Shown here: positions 8,888 through 17,639 of the stretch, piece after piece | Layout: every line of letters starts with the position of its first letter | Numbering within the stretch: the first letter of the stretch is position 1 | Assembly: GCF_018604545.1 (NCBI RefSeq) | Contig: NZ_CP075896.1 | Location: 7,936,001-8,000,000, forward strand | Source of the DNA: Streptomyces koelreuteriae | Lineage (GTDB): Bacteria; Actinomycetota; Actinomycetes; Streptomycetales; Streptomycetaceae | Reading direction: 5' to 3' | DNA: 64,000 nucleotides | Translations under genes and position numbers: made by a program | Notes under the pieces: generated by a model | Databases searched by the model: none | What the model was told of the DNA's origin: nothing | What the model saw: the letters and a program-made list of their open reading frames with translations, nothing else

Positions 8888-8895
8888 GATCAGGG

Positions 8896-8935
8896 GCCGT
8901 TGAGGCGCGTCCATGGCCCATGGCGCCTCAACGGC
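8896..8935. terminator. Hairpin terminator after the sugar operon
   Basis: A perfect 13-bp stem pairs GCCGTTGAGGCGC (8896-8908) with GCGCCTCAACGGC (8923-8935). The 14-nt loop itself contains CATG pairs. It begins 9 nt after the operon stop and faces the convergent PAP2 gene, so it can work in both directions. There is no U-run, as is usual in Streptomyces. Confidence 0.65.
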
Positions 8936-9058
8936 TCGCAGCGCACGGATGGGCTCCGGCGCCTCAAAGGTCTCCGGCGCCTCAACGGTCTCAGGCCGTC
9001 CGGGATCTCCGGAACCTCAACGGTCTCCGCCCGTCCAGGATCTCCGGAACCTCAACGG
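8926..9058. repeat. Five spaced copies of CCTCAA(C/A)GG
   Basis: CCTCAACGG occurs at 8926-8934, 8980-8988, 9015-9023 and 9050-9058, with CCTCAAAGG at 8962-8970. Larger blocks are shared: CTCCGGCGCCTCAA is doubled, and a block of about 35 nt containing GGATCTCCGGAACCTCAACGG occurs in two imperfect copies. The last copy overlaps the PAP2 stop codon. The first copy is the right arm of the terminator, so its left arm could pair with any copy. Confidence 0.7.
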
Positions 9059-9750
9059 CCGATGGAACCGATGCTGATCCGCGGCCACGACCGAGCCGCC
9101 GTCAGCAGGGCCTGGGTCCGTGCCGAGGGAGTGGCCGCCGCCGCGGCCAGTGCCGCCGCGGCGCTGGCGATGCCGAGGACCGCGCCGGCGGCCACGTCGC
9201 CCGGGTAGTGCACGCCCGTGTGGATACGGGAGTAGCCGACGGCGCTCGCCAGCGCCCCGAGCGGCACCGCGGCGGGCGGCAGGACCACACCGACGGCGGT
9301 GGCGAACGCGACCGCCGACGCGGTGTGCCCGGACGGGAACGAGGCCGACGTGGGCATCCGGACATGCCGGTCCACCGTCACCCGGGCCGCCTCCCGGTCC
9401 GGCCGGGCCCGGCGCACCAAGCGCTTGCCGAGCAGGTTGGCGGAGGCCGACGCCACGGCGATCGCCCCGACGCCGACGACCGCGGCCCGGCGCGGACGCT
9501 TCCCGGCCAGCGCCAGGGCGGCGGCGATGCCGAACGAGATCTTGGAGTGGTCCGCCGCGTGGGACAGATGGCGCAGCGTCCGGTCGAGGGTGGGCGTGGG
9601 GGTGGCGGCCACGGCCGCGTAGAGGGCGCCGTCCACGGCCCTGAGATCGCCGAGTGCGGCGGCCAGGAGCCGGCCGGGTCCGCTCGCGGGCTTCCCTTCG
9701 CTCGGCAGCGGACGGGGGGCGTCCGCGTCTGTGATCGTCGGATCGGTCAT
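9052..9750 (-). CDS. PAP2-family phosphatase
   Basis: This 232-aa type 2 phosphatidic-acid-phosphatase-like enzyme has the three-part signature: KRLVRRARPD near residue 108 (KX6RP), FPSGHTAS near 136 (PSGH) and SRIHTGVHYPGD near 172 (SRX5HX3D), with the catalytic His residues. Several hydrophobic segments lie between, so it is probably membrane-associated and acts on undecaprenyl-, phosphatidyl- or other lipid phosphates. GGGGAGAAG lies before the ATG at 9750. The family also includes polyprenyl-phosphoarabinose processing enzymes in actinobacteria. It is convergent with the sugar operon and its stop lies in the repeat block. Confidence 0.85.
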   Translation of the reverse strand: MTDPTITDADAPRPLPSEGKPASGPGRLLAAALGDLRAVDGALYAAVAATPTPTLDRTLRHLSHAADHSKISFGIAAALALAGKRPRRAAVVGVGAIAVASASANLLGKRLVRRARPDREAARVTVDRHVRMPTSASFPSGHTASAVAFATAVGVVLPPAAVPLGALASAVGYSRIHTGVHYPGDVAAGAVLGIASAAAALAAAAATPSARTQALLTAARSWPRISIGSIGR

Positions 9751-9914
9751 GTTGCTTCTCCCCGCAGTGGCCTTTCCCCAGCAAGGTACCGGCTCACGCC
9801 GGGCGCACGCTCGGCGCCCCCGCGGGCCGGTACCCGCCGAGTGCCCACGCGGCGGACGGCCATCCGTGAGCCGGCCCCGGCACCGCCGCCCGGGCGACCT
9901 GCTGAACTTGCGGC

Positions 9915-10571
9915 ATGACGTCACCGCTCCACCGGGCCCTGCGCGCACTCGACCGCTTCCACTCCGCCCGCCCTTGGGACCACAACGCCCACTTCCATCG
10001 CTGGATCCTGCGGCAACTCCCCGCGCGTGCGGGAAACGCCCTGGACGTGGGGTGCGGCAGCGGTGACCTCGCCCGGCTGCTGGCCGGCCGGGCCGAACAG
10101 GTGCACGGGATCGACGCCGACCCGGCGATCACGGCCCGGGCGCGGGAGCTGACCCCGGCGGCGGTCCCGGTGACCTACGCGGTGGCCGACGCGCCGGCCG
10201 GGCTTTCCGACGGGCCGTACGACGTCATCACCTGCGTCGCCGTGCTCCACCACCTGCCGTTCGCGGAGACGCTCAAGGCCTTCCGTGAGCGTCTGGCCCC
10301 CGGCGGCACGCTGGTCGTCGTCGGGGTCTCCCGGGAACGGACCCCCGTCGACCACGTCCTCGGCATCGCGTCGATCCCGCTCAACATCGTCATGGCCCTG
10401 GTCAAGAACCGCGGCCGCCGGGCAGCACGCCCGGCCTCGATGACCGCCCCCACGAGACCGGCGGACATGACCTTCCCCGAGATCCTCCGCGAGGCCCGTG
10501 CCGTCCTGCCCGGTGCCCGTCTGCGCCGCCGCCTGTTCTGGCGCTGCACGCTGGTGTGGCACCACCGCTGA
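9915..10571 (+). CDS. Class I SAM-dependent methyltransferase
   Basis: This 218-aa methyltransferase has motif I LDVGCGSGDLA near residue 43, GIDADPAI as the acidic end of beta-2, the post-motif YDVITCVAVLHHLPF and RLAPGGTLVVVGV. This is the methyltransf-11/25 pattern used on small molecules or lipids. It is divergent from the PAP2 phosphatase (164-nt gap) and almost touches the convergent copper ATPase. The substrate cannot be told. Confidence 0.85.
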   Translation: MTSPLHRALRALDRFHSARPWDHNAHFHRWILRQLPARAGNALDVGCGSGDLARLLAGRAEQVHGIDADPAITARARELTPAAVPVTYAVADAPAGLSDGPYDVITCVAVLHHLPFAETLKAFRERLAPGGTLVVVGVSRERTPVDHVLGIASIPLNIVMALVKNRGRRAARPASMTAPTRPADMTFPEILREARAVLPGARLRRRLFWRCTLVWHHR

Positions 10572-10580
10572 CCCGCGTGC

Positions 10581-12833
10581 TCAGCCGGCGGCTCGGAAGG
10601 TGCGCAGCCGTAGCGAGTTGCCGACGACGAAGACCGAGGAGAAGGCCATCGCAGCCCCGGCGATCATCGGCGTGAGCAGTCCGGCCGCGGCCAGCGGCAG
10701 GGCCGCCACGTTGTAGGCGAAGGCCCAGAACAGGTTCGAGCGGATGGTGCCGAGGGTGCGGCGGGAGAGGCGGATGGCGTCCGCCGCGGCCCGCAGGTCG
10801 CCCCGCACGAGGGTCAGGTCCCCGGCCTCGATCGCGGCATCCGTGCCGGTGCCCATGGCCAGCCCCAGATCGGCCTGGGCGAGGGCCGCCGCGTCGTTGA
10901 CACCGTCACCGACCATCGCCACCGAACGGCCCTCGGCCTGAAGCCGCTTGACGACATCGACCTTGTCCTGCGGGAGTACCTCGGCGACGACGTCCTCCGT
11001 GGCGATACCGACCTCGCGGGCGACGGACCTGGCCACCGCCTCGTTGTCGCCGGTCAGCAGGACGGGGGTGAGCCCGAGGGCACGCAGCCGTTCGACCGCC
11101 TCCGCGCTGGTCTCCTTCACCGCGTCGGCGACCTCCAGCACCGCACGCGCCTCGCCGTCCCAGGCGACCGCGATGGCGGTGCGTCCGGCTTTCTCGGCCA
11201 CCGCCCTGGCCTCGGTCAGGCTCTCCGGCAGCTCCATCGACCAGTCGGCCAGCAGCCGCTCCCGCCCGACGAGCACGGCGTGGCCCTCGACGACGCCCTG
11301 CACGCCGAGTCCGGGCACATTGGCGAAGTCCTCCGGCGTGGGCAGCGCGCCGCCCAGCCGCTCCAGCGCCCCGTCGGCGACGGCACGGGCGATCGGGTGC
11401 TCGGAGGAGTGCTCCAGGGCCCCGGCCAGCCGCAGCACCTCGGCCTCGTCGGTGCCGTCGGCGGTGTGCACGGCCAGCAGGGTCATCCGGCCCGTGGTGA
11501 CGGTGCCGGTCTTGTCGAGGACGACGGTGTCGACCCGGCGCGTCGACTCCAGCACCTCCGGGCCCTTGATGAGGATGCCGAGCTGGGCGCCCCGCCCGGT
11601 GCCGACCATCAGCGCGGTCGGCGTGGCCAGACCGAGGGCGCACGGGCAGGCGATGACCAGGACGGCGACCGCGGCCGTGAAGGCGGCCGTCAGACCGACG
11701 CCGTTGCCCAGCCAGAAGCCCAGCGTGCCCAGCGCGAGGGCGATCACGACCGGCACGAACACGGCGGAGATCCGGTCCGCGAGCCGCTGCGCCGCGGCCT
11801 TGCCGTTCTGCGCGTCCTCCACCAGCCGGGCCATGCGTGCCAGTTGCGTGTCGGAGCCGACCCGGGTGGCGCGTACGACGAGCCGCCCGCCGACGTTGAG
11901 CGTGGCGCCCGTGACCGGGTCGCCGATGCCGACCTCCACCGGTACGGACTCGCCGGTGAGCATCGAGGCGTCCACGGCGGAGGAGCCCTCGACGACCGTC
12001 CCGTCCGTGGCGATCTTCTCGCCGGGCCGGACCAGGAAGCGGTCACCGACCCTCAACTCCGCTACCGGAACGGTCTGTTCGCGGCCCTCGTCCCGCAGCA
12101 CGGTGACGTCCTTCGCGCCCAGCTCCAGCAGCGCCCGCAGCGCCGCTCCCGCCGTGCGCTTCGCACGGGCCTCGAAGTACCGCCCGGCCAGCAGGAAGGC
12201 CGTCACGCCCGCGGCGGCCTCCAGGTAGATGTTCCCCGCGCCGTCCGTGCGCTCGATGGTCAGCTCGAAGGGGTGCGTCATGCCCGGCGTGCCCGCGGTG
12301 CCGAGGAACAGCGCCCACAGCGACCACAGGAACGCGGCCGAGGTACCCACCGAGATCAGCGTGTCCATGGTGGCCGCACCGTGCCGGGCGTTGGTGAACG
12401 CCGCCTTGTGGAAGGGCCAGGCCGCATAGGTCACGACGGGCGCGGCCAGGGTGAGCGACAGCCACTGCCAGTACGCGAACTGCAGCGCCGGGATCATGGC
12501 CATGGCCACGACGGGGACCGCCAGCACCACGGCCGTGACCAGCCGCTCGCGCAGCGGACGGAGCTCGTCGGTCTCCTCGGGCTCGGTGGGGCGCTCGGGC
12601 GGCGCCGGCTCGTGAGCGGTGTACCCGGTGGCCTCGACGGTGGCGATCAGATCCCCGACCGAGACGTCACCGGAGTGGCTGACCTTCGCCTTCTCGGTGG
12701 CGTAGTTGACGGTGGCGGTGACCCCGTCCATGCGGTTGAGCTTCTTCTCGACGCGCGCCGCGCAGGAGGCACAGGTCATGCCTCCGATGACGAGTTCGAC
12801 TTCGGTGTCGGTGCCGATCGTTCCGGTGGTCAT
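10581..12833 (-). CDS. copA: Copper-exporting P1B-type ATPase
   Basis: This 750-aa Cu(I) efflux ATPase has an N-terminal heavy-metal domain with GMTCASC (Cys 21 and 24), then transmembrane helices, the TGESVPV actuator motif, the metal-site [13 protein letters not shown] near residue 393, the phosphorylation motif DKTGTVTTG near 438, the soft-metal SEHPIA motif and the [10 protein letters not shown] hinge near 640. All P-type catalytic residues seen are intact. It pumps Cu(I) out of the cytoplasm. Its promoter contains a CsoR-type operator in the spacer, and the -10 lies 6 nt from the ATG, predicting a leaderless mRNA. It is divergent from a His-rich secreted protein. Confidence 0.95.
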   Translation of the reverse strand: MTTGTIGTDTEVELVIGGMTCASCAARVEKKLNRMDGVTATVNYATEKAKVSHSGDVSVGDLIATVEATGYTAHEPAPPERPTEPEETDELRPLRERLVTAVVLAVPVVAMAMIPALQFAYWQWLSLTLAAPVVTYAAWPFHKAAFTNARHGAATMDTLISVGTSAAFLWSLWALFLGTAGTPGMTHPFELTIERTDGAGNIYLEAAAGVTAFLLAGRYFEARAKRTAGAALRALLELGAKDVTVLRDEGREQTVPVAELRVGDRFLVRPGEKIATDGTVVEGSSAVDASMLTGESVPVEVGIGDPVTGATLNVGGRLVVRATRVGSDTQLARMARLVEDAQNGKAAAQRLADRISAVFVPVVIALALGTLGFWLGNGVGLTAAFTAAVAVLVIACPCALGLATPTALMVGTGRGAQLGILIKGPEVLESTRRVDTVVLDKTGTVTTGRMTLLAVHTADGTDEAEVLRLAGALEHSSEHPIARAVADGALERLGGALPTPEDFANVPGLGVQGVVEGHAVLVGRERLLADWSMELPESLTEARAVAEKAGRTAIAVAWDGEARAVLEVADAVKETSAEAVERLRALGLTPVLLTGDNEAVARSVAREVGIATEDVVAEVLPQDKVDVVKRLQAEGRSVAMVGDGVNDAAALAQADLGLAMGTGTDAAIEAGDLTLVRGDLRAAADAIRLSRRTLGTIRSNLFWAFAYNVAALPLAAAGLLTPMIAGAAMAFSSVFVVGNSLRLRTFRAAG

Positions 12834-12839
12834 GCTCCC

Positions 12840-12868
12840 TGTATACCCCCTAGGGGTATCATCGGCAA
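12840..12868 (-). promoter_or_regulatory. Copper-responsive promoter of copA with operator in spacer
   Basis: On the minus strand TTGCCG (complement of 12863-12868) and TATACA (complement of 12840-12845) are 17 nt apart. The spacer is almost filled by the palindrome ATACCCCCTAGGGGTAT (12843-12859), which matches the CsoR-type copper operator pattern. Six nt separate the -10 from the ATG, so transcription should begin at or within 1 nt of the start codon. Confidence 0.7.
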
Positions 12869-12881
12869 GTGCGGCGACAGC

Positions 12882-12909
12882 TTGACTGGGTACCCCCTAG
12901 GGGTATGGT
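12882..12909 (+). promoter_or_regulatory. Copper-responsive promoter of the secreted protein gene with operator in spacer
   Basis: TTGACT (12882-12887) and TATGGT (12904-12909) are 17 nt apart. The same palindrome, GTACCCCCTAGGGGTATG (12890-12907), occupies the spacer and overlaps the -10. The two operator centres in this divergent region are about 47 nt apart. The transcript would start near 12916 and carry a leader of about 54 nt with AAGGAG. Confidence 0.7.
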
Positions 12910-12969
12910 GAAGTGCATGGAGGCCCCGCATCCGAGCGCGAGCCCCGGCAGCCGAAGGAGCCGACGGCC

Positions 12970-13935
12970 ATGAACACCGGACTGAAGATCACCACCTTCG
13001 CCGCCGCCCTGGCCGCCACGTTCGGCACGGCCTACGGCGTCGGACAGGGCATCGACCCCGTCGTCGCCGAAGCCCCGCCGCAACACGAGGAGGACGAGCA
13101 CACCCGGCCCGCACCGGAGCCGGAGGAGGGCGGCGGCCACGCCGGACGAGGAACACCCCCGGCCGGCGGACTCCAGATCTCCGAGGGCGGCTACACCCTC
13201 GACCTCGAGACCCCGCGCGTCACCGCCGGACAGCGGGCCGACCTGCGCTTCACCGTCCGGGACGGCGGCGGCCGGGCCGTCACCGCCTACCAGCGCGAAC
13301 ACGACAAGGAACTCCACCTCATCGTGGCCTCACGCGACCTGGTCACCTACCGCCACCTGCACCCCACCCGCGCCGCCGACGGCACCTGGAGCATCCCCGT
13401 CGACCTGCCCCGCGCGGGCGGCTACCGCGTCTTCGCCGACTTCACCCCGGCGAAGAAGAACGCCCGGAACCTCACCCTCGGCGCGGACCTCGCCGCCTCC
13501 GGCCCGTACCAGCCGCAGAAACTCCCCGCACCGGGCACCACGGCCGAGACCAACGGCTACGACGTCGAGCTGGCCGGCGCCCTGCGCCCGGGCAAGGCGA
13601 GCGAACTGAAACTGAAGGTCTCCCGGGCCGGCCGGCCCGTCACCGACCTCCAGCCCTACCTCGGCGCCTACGGCCACCTGGTCGCCCTGCGCTCCGGAGA
13701 CCTCGCCTACCTGCACGTCCACCCGAACGGCGAACCCGGCGACGGAAAGACCCGGCCCGGCCCGGACGTCTCGTTCACGGCCACGGCACCCAGCACCGGC
13801 TCCTACCGCCTGTTCCTCGACTTCAAGCACGACGGAAAGGTCCACACGGCGGCGTTCACGGTCCGGGCAGGCGGAGCCCCGTCCGACAGGCCGGGTACCC
13901 CTGAGGGGCATGCAGGCGACGGTCACGGGCACTGA
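12970..13935 (+). CDS. Secreted, His-rich protein coupled to copper control
   Basis: This 321-aa exported protein starts at the ATG preceded by GAAGGAG; an in-frame GTG lies 57 nt upstream but lacks a site. The N-terminus (LKITTFAAALAATFGTAYGV) is a signal or anchor sequence, followed by an acidic, His-containing low-complexity linker. Two beta-rich modules follow, each with His patterns: KELHLIVASRDLVTYRHLHP and GHLVALRSGDLAYLHVHPNG. The C-terminus is GHAGDGHGH. The paired RHLHP and LHVHP motifs look like extracellular copper-binding sites. The divergent copper-type promoter supports a role in copper sequestration or delivery. A similar gene next to copA is familiar in Streptomyces; no enzymatic function is known to me. 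Confidence 0.75.
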   Translation: MNTGLKITTFAAALAATFGTAYGVGQGIDPVVAEAPPQHEEDEHTRPAPEPEEGGGHAGRGTPPAGGLQISEGGYTLDLETPRVTAGQRADLRFTVRDGGGRAVTAYQREHDKELHLIVASRDLVTYRHLHPTRAADGTWSIPVDLPRAGGYRVFADFTPAKKNARNLTLGADLAASGPYQPQKLPAPGTTAETNGYDVELAGALRPGKASELKLKVSRAGRPVTDLQPYLGAYGHLVALRSGDLAYLHVHPNGEPGDGKTRPGPDVSFTATAPSTGSYRLFLDFKHDGKVHTAAFTVRAGGAPSDRPGTPEGHAGDGHGH

Positions 13936-13938
13936 CCC

Positions 13939-15756
13939 TCAGCCGAGCGCCCGGTCCAGGTTGAAGGCCGCGCTGATCAGCGCCAGATGGGTGAACGCCT
14001 GCGGGAAGTTGCCCTGCTGCTCCCCGGTGTGGCTGATCTCCTCGGCGTACAGGCCGAGATGGTTGGCGTACGTCAGCATCTTCTCGAACGCGAGGCGGGC
14101 CTCGTCGATCCGGCCGGCGTGCACCATGGCCTCGACGTACCAGAACGAGCAGATGGAGAACGTGCCCTCGTCGCCGCGCACCCCGTCAGGGCTGGACTCC
14201 GGGTCGTAGCGGTAGACCAGCGAGTCCGACACCAGCTCCTCGGTGAGGACGTCCAGCGTCGACAGCCACTTGGGATCCGTCGGGGCGATGAACTTCGTCA
14301 GCGGCATCATCAGCACGGCCGCGTCCAGCACATCGCCGTCCTCATGCTGGACGAAGGCCCGGCGCTCCTCGGACCAGCCCCGGCTCATGATCCGCCGGTA
14401 GATGGTGTCGCGGCACTCCCGCCAGCGCGGCAGATCGGCGGGCAGTCCGCGCCGGGTGGCCATCCGGATGGCCCGCTCGATCGCCACCCAGCACATCAGC
14501 CGCGAGTACAGGAAGTTCTTGCGGCCGCCCCGGGTCTCCCAGACCCCCTCGTCGGGCTGGTCCCAGTGCGCGCACACCCAGTCCACCAGCGCGGTCACAT
14601 CGTCCCACTGGCCGCTGGAGATGGGTTTGGCCCACTTGTCGTAGAGGTAGATGGAGTCGATCAGCGCGCCGTAGATGTCGAGCTGGAGCTGGTCGGCCGC
14701 CGCGTTGCCGACCCGTACCGGTGCGGAGCCCTCGTGGCCCTCCAGATGGTCGAGGGTGCGTTCGGGCAGGTCGGCACGCCCGTCGATGCCGTACATGATC
14801 TGCAGCGGGCCGGAGTGCTTGCCGTCGCCCGGGCTGATGTGCCGGGTCACGAAGTCCATGAACGCCTCGGCCTCGCCGGTGAAGCCCAGCCGCAGCAGGG
14901 CGTAGACGCAAAACGCCGCGTCGCGCACCCACACGTACCGGTAGTCCCAGTTGCGTTCGCCGCCGAGCCGCTCGGGCAGGCTCGTCGTCGGCGCGGCCAC
15001 GATCGCCCCGGTCGGCGCGTACGTCAGCAGCTTCAGCGTCAGCGCCGAGCGGTGCACCATCTCCCGCCAGCGGCCGCGGTACCGCGACGACGCCAGCCAG
15101 GTCCGCCAGTACGTCACCGTCGCCGCGAGCTGCTCCTCCGCCTCCGTACGCGCACACCGCCGGGGCGACACCTCGCCCCCGACCTTGTCCAGCGCGAACA
15201 CCGCCGACTCGCCCTCGCCGAGCTTGAAGTCCCCGCGCACGTCAAGGCCGTCCACCTCCAGCGGCACGGTCGCGGTCAGCGCGAGCGCCATCCCGTCGGC
15301 TTCGAAGAGCGCCGACTCACCGTTCAGCCGGACGGTGTGCGGCCGGGTGCCGTAGTCGAAGCGGGGAGCGACACGGGTACGGAACGGGACCGAGCCGCGG
15401 ACGCACACCACCCGCCGGATCAGCCGGTGCCGCTCGGCCTCGGCCGGCTCGCCGTCCACCGGCATGAAGTCCTGCACCTCGCCGACCCCGTCCTCGGTGA
15501 AGAACCGGGTCATCAGGACATTGGTGTCGGGGAAGTAGAACTGCTTGGTCCGCGCCGGCACGGTCGCCGCCAGTTCGAAGCAGCCGCCGCGCTCCGCGTC
15601 CAGGATCGAGGCGAACACACTGGGCGCGTCGAAGGCCGGGCAGCAGTACCAGTCGATCGTGCCGTCCGTCCCCACCAGGGCCACACTGCGCAGATCACCG
15701 ATCAGCCCGTGCTCGGCGATCGGCAGATACCGCCGCCCGTCCGCTGTTCTCGGCAT
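13939..15756 (-). CDS. Glycoside hydrolase family 15 protein (trehalase/glucoamylase-like)
   Basis: This 605-aa cytoplasmic protein has no signal peptide. The N-terminal beta-sandwich domain opens with YLPIAEHGLIGDLRSVALV, and the (alpha/alpha)6 catalytic domain contains RNWDYRYVWVRDAAF near residue 265, the GH15 substrate-binding signature. Near the C-terminus EEISHTGEQQGNFPQAFTH carries the expected catalytic Glu. In actinobacteria this architecture includes trehalase, so trehalose or an alpha-glucan is the likely substrate. GGGAGG precedes the ATG, and a TAAGCT -10 at 15792-15797 would give a leader of about 30 nt. It converges on the copper secreted-protein gene with only 3 nt between stops. 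Confidence 0.88.
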   Translation of the reverse strand: MPRTADGRRYLPIAEHGLIGDLRSVALVGTDGTIDWYCCPAFDAPSVFASILDAERGGCFELAATVPARTKQFYFPDTNVLMTRFFTEDGVGEVQDFMPVDGEPAEAERHRLIRRVVCVRGSVPFRTRVAPRFDYGTRPHTVRLNGESALFEADGMALALTATVPLEVDGLDVRGDFKLGEGESAVFALDKVGGEVSPRRCARTEAEEQLAATVTYWRTWLASSRYRGRWREMVHRSALTLKLLTYAPTGAIVAAPTTSLPERLGGERNWDYRYVWVRDAAFCVYALLRLGFTGEAEAFMDFVTRHISPGDGKHSGPLQIMYGIDGRADLPERTLDHLEGHEGSAPVRVGNAAADQLQLDIYGALIDSIYLYDKWAKPISSGQWDDVTALVDWVCAHWDQPDEGVWETRGGRKNFLYSRLMCWVAIERAIRMATRRGLPADLPRWRECRDTIYRRIMSRGWSEERRAFVQHEDGDVLDAAVLMMPLTKFIAPTDPKWLSTLDVLTEELVSDSLVYRYDPESSPDGVRGDEGTFSICSFWYVEAMVHAGRIDEARLAFEKMLTYANHLGLYAEEISHTGEQQGNFPQAFTHLALISAAFNLDRALG

Positions 15757-15824
15757 GGCAGCCTCCCTGCCCCGCTGAGCGCCTGGATTTCAGCTTAGGC
15801 CCGCCGAGGGGAAGCGGCCGGGTG

Positions 15825-16604
15825 TCACACCGTGACGACCCGCAGCCCGGCCTCCTCGAAGCGGCGCAGCGTCTCCGCGTCGGCCGCCGTGTCCGTCACC
15901 AGCGTGTCCACGGCCTCGGCCGCGCAGATCCGGGCGAAGGCCCGCTGCCCCAGCTTGCTGGAGTCGGCGGCCACGACCACGCGCTCCGCCCGCTCGCACA
16001 GCAGCCGGTTGATCGCGGCCTCCGCCTCGTCGTGCGCCGCCGCCCCGTGCGTGACGTCGAAGGCGACCACGCCGAGCACCGCCACATCGACGGTGATCTG
16101 CCCGAGCACCCCGTCCGCGAGCGGCCCGACCAGCTCGTACGACTGGGCCCGGGCCACCCCGCCGGTCAGCACGATCTTGAACTGGGGCCGGACGGCCAGC
16201 TCGTTGGCGATGTTCAGCGCGTTCGTCACGATGGTGAGAGCGGGCGACCCGGACGTCAGGTCACCGCGCACGGCCAGGGCCCGCGCCACCTCGGTGGTGG
16301 TCGTCCCGCCGGTCAGTCCCACCGCCTCGCCGGGGGCGACCAGATCCGCCACCGCCTTCGCGATGCGCTGCTTCTCGGAGGCGTGCCGGGCCGACTTGTA
16401 GCGCAGCGGCAGCTCGTACGACACACCGTGCACGACCGCGCCGCCCCGGGTCCGCACCAGCATCTGCTGCTCGGCCAGCCCGTCGAAGTCACGGCGGATC
16501 GTCGCGGCCGACACCCCGAGCTCCCCGGCCGCCTCTTCGACGTCCAGCCGGCCGCGCTCCACGAGCAGGTCCAGCAGCGCCTTCCAGCGGGCGTCGCGCG
16601 ACAT
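15825..16604 (-). CDS. DeoR/GlpR-family transcriptional regulator
   Basis: This 259-aa regulator has an N-terminal winged helix (ELGVSAATIRRDFDGLAEQ) and the DeoR C-terminal sugar-phosphate sensor: GLTGGTTTTEVARAL, the phosphate-binding loop, and VTNALNIANEL. The ATG at 16604 was chosen because GGAGG lies 5 nt upstream. A TAGGGT -10 on this strand is at 16634-16639. It is divergent from the SIS-isomerase and aldolase genes and almost certainly controls them, most likely by sensing an amino-sugar or hexose phosphate. Confidence 0.88.
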   Translation of the reverse strand: MSRDARWKALLDLLVERGRLDVEEAAGELGVSAATIRRDFDGLAEQQMLVRTRGGAVVHGVSYELPLRYKSARHASEKQRIAKAVADLVAPGEAVGLTGGTTTTEVARALAVRGDLTSGSPALTIVTNALNIANELAVRPQFKIVLTGGVARAQSYELVGPLADGVLGQITVDVAVLGVVAFDVTHGAAAHDEAEAAINRLLCERAERVVVAADSSKLGQRAFARICAAEAVDTLVTDTAADAETLRRFEEAGLRVVTV

Positions 16605-16662
16605 CCGCACCTCCACGTCTCGATCTCCGGGCGACCCTAGCGCACCCGATCTCCCCCGATGC

Positions 16663-16692
16663 TTGATGTTGCTCGAAAGGTGGCGATATCTT
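16663..16692 (+). promoter_or_regulatory. Promoter of the SIS-isomerase/aldolase pair
   Basis: TTGATG (16663-16668) and TATCTT (16687-16692) are 18 nt apart. The spacer carries TTGCTCGAAAGG, a reasonable place for the divergent DeoR-type repressor to bind, although no clear repeat was found. The leader to the ATG at 16722 is about 23 nt. Confidence 0.45.
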
Positions 16693-16721
16693 GCAGGAAC
16701 AATCAGAGCGGAGTGTGTGGC

Positions 16722-17603
16722 ATGACGCATGTCGAGGACGAGCTGATCAGCCAGCCCGAGTGCTGGACCCGCGCCGCGTCGGAGGCGGCGGGGTACGCGG
16801 AGGTGTTGCCGGCGACGGGGGAGCGGGTCGCGATCGTCGGCTGCGGCACCTCGTGCTTCATGGCGCAGGCCGCCGCGGCCCTGCGCGAGGACGCCGGCCA
16901 GGGCGAGACCGACGCGTTCGCCGCCTCGGAGTTCCCCTACGGCAGGGCCTACGACCGGGTCGTCGCCCTCACCCGCTCCGGCACCACGACCGAAGTCCTG
17001 GACCTGCTGGGCCGGTTGAAGGGCCGCACCCGCACGACCGCGATCACCGCCGACCCGGACACGCCCGTGAAGTCGGCGGCCGACGAGCTCGCGGTGCTCG
17101 ACTTCGCCGACGAACGCTCCGTCGTGCAGACCCGGTTCGCGACCACCGCCCTCACCCTGCTCCGCGCCCATCTGGGACTCCACCCCGACGAGGCTGTCAC
17201 CGACGCGCGCACGGCCCTGGCGGAGCCCCTGCCCGAAGGCCTGGTGGAATGCGCCCAGTTCGCCTTCCTCGGGCGCGGCTGGACCGTCGGCCTGGCCAAC
17301 GAGGCCGGACTGAAGATGCGCGAGGCGTCGCTGTCCTGGGCCGAGGCCTACCCGGCGATGGAGTACCGGCACGGGCCCATCAGCGTCACCACCAGCGGTA
17401 CCGCGACCTGGATGTTCGGGGACGCGCCGGACGGCCTCGCCGAACAGGTGCGCGGCACGGGCGCGTTGTGGATCGCCGGAGCCCTGGACCCGCTCGCCGA
17501 ACTCGTCCGCGCCCAGCGGCTCGCCGTCGCGGTCGCCGCCTCACGCGGCCTCGACCCGGACAGCCCCCGCCATCTCACCCGCTCGGTCATCCTCACCCAC
17601 TGA
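16722..17603 (+). CDS. SIS-domain sugar isomerase/deaminase-like protein (AgaS/GlmS-like)
   Basis: This 293-aa protein has two SIS domains. The first opens with RVAIVGCGTSCFMAQAAAAL and has LTRSGTTTEVLDLL, the phosphosugar-binding Ser/Thr loop. The second has FLGRGWTVGLANEAGLKMRE and AEAYPAMEYRHGPI, the conserved Glu-containing stretch of GlmS and AgaS isomerase domains. There is no glutaminase domain, so it would act as an amino-sugar phosphate isomerase or deaminase rather than a synthase. The aldolase that follows after 36 nt supports a catabolic pathway (galactosamine or tagatose type). Confidence 0.85.
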   Translation: MTHVEDELISQPECWTRAASEAAGYAEVLPATGERVAIVGCGTSCFMAQAAAALREDAGQGETDAFAASEFPYGRAYDRVVALTRSGTTTEVLDLLGRLKGRTRTTAITADPDTPVKSAADELAVLDFADERSVVQTRFATTALTLLRAHLGLHPDEAVTDARTALAEPLPEGLVECAQFAFLGRGWTVGLANEAGLKMREASLSWAEAYPAMEYRHGPISVTTSGTATWMFGDAPDGLAEQVRGTGALWIAGALDPLAELVRAQRLAVAVAASRGLDPDSPRHLTRSVILTH

Positions 17604-17639
17604 CCTCGGTGACCCTCGTCCACTGACCCCGGAGGCACC

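Noticed and set aside
8926-9058. Possible CRISPR-like array
   Set aside because: The repeats are only 9-20 nt and spacing is irregular, with no leader or cas genes nearby; it is an intergenic repeat.
15825-17372. Minus-strand extension of the DeoR gene across the SIS gene
   Set aside because: The extension runs through the well-supported SIS gene and the DeoR N-terminal helix starts at 16604.
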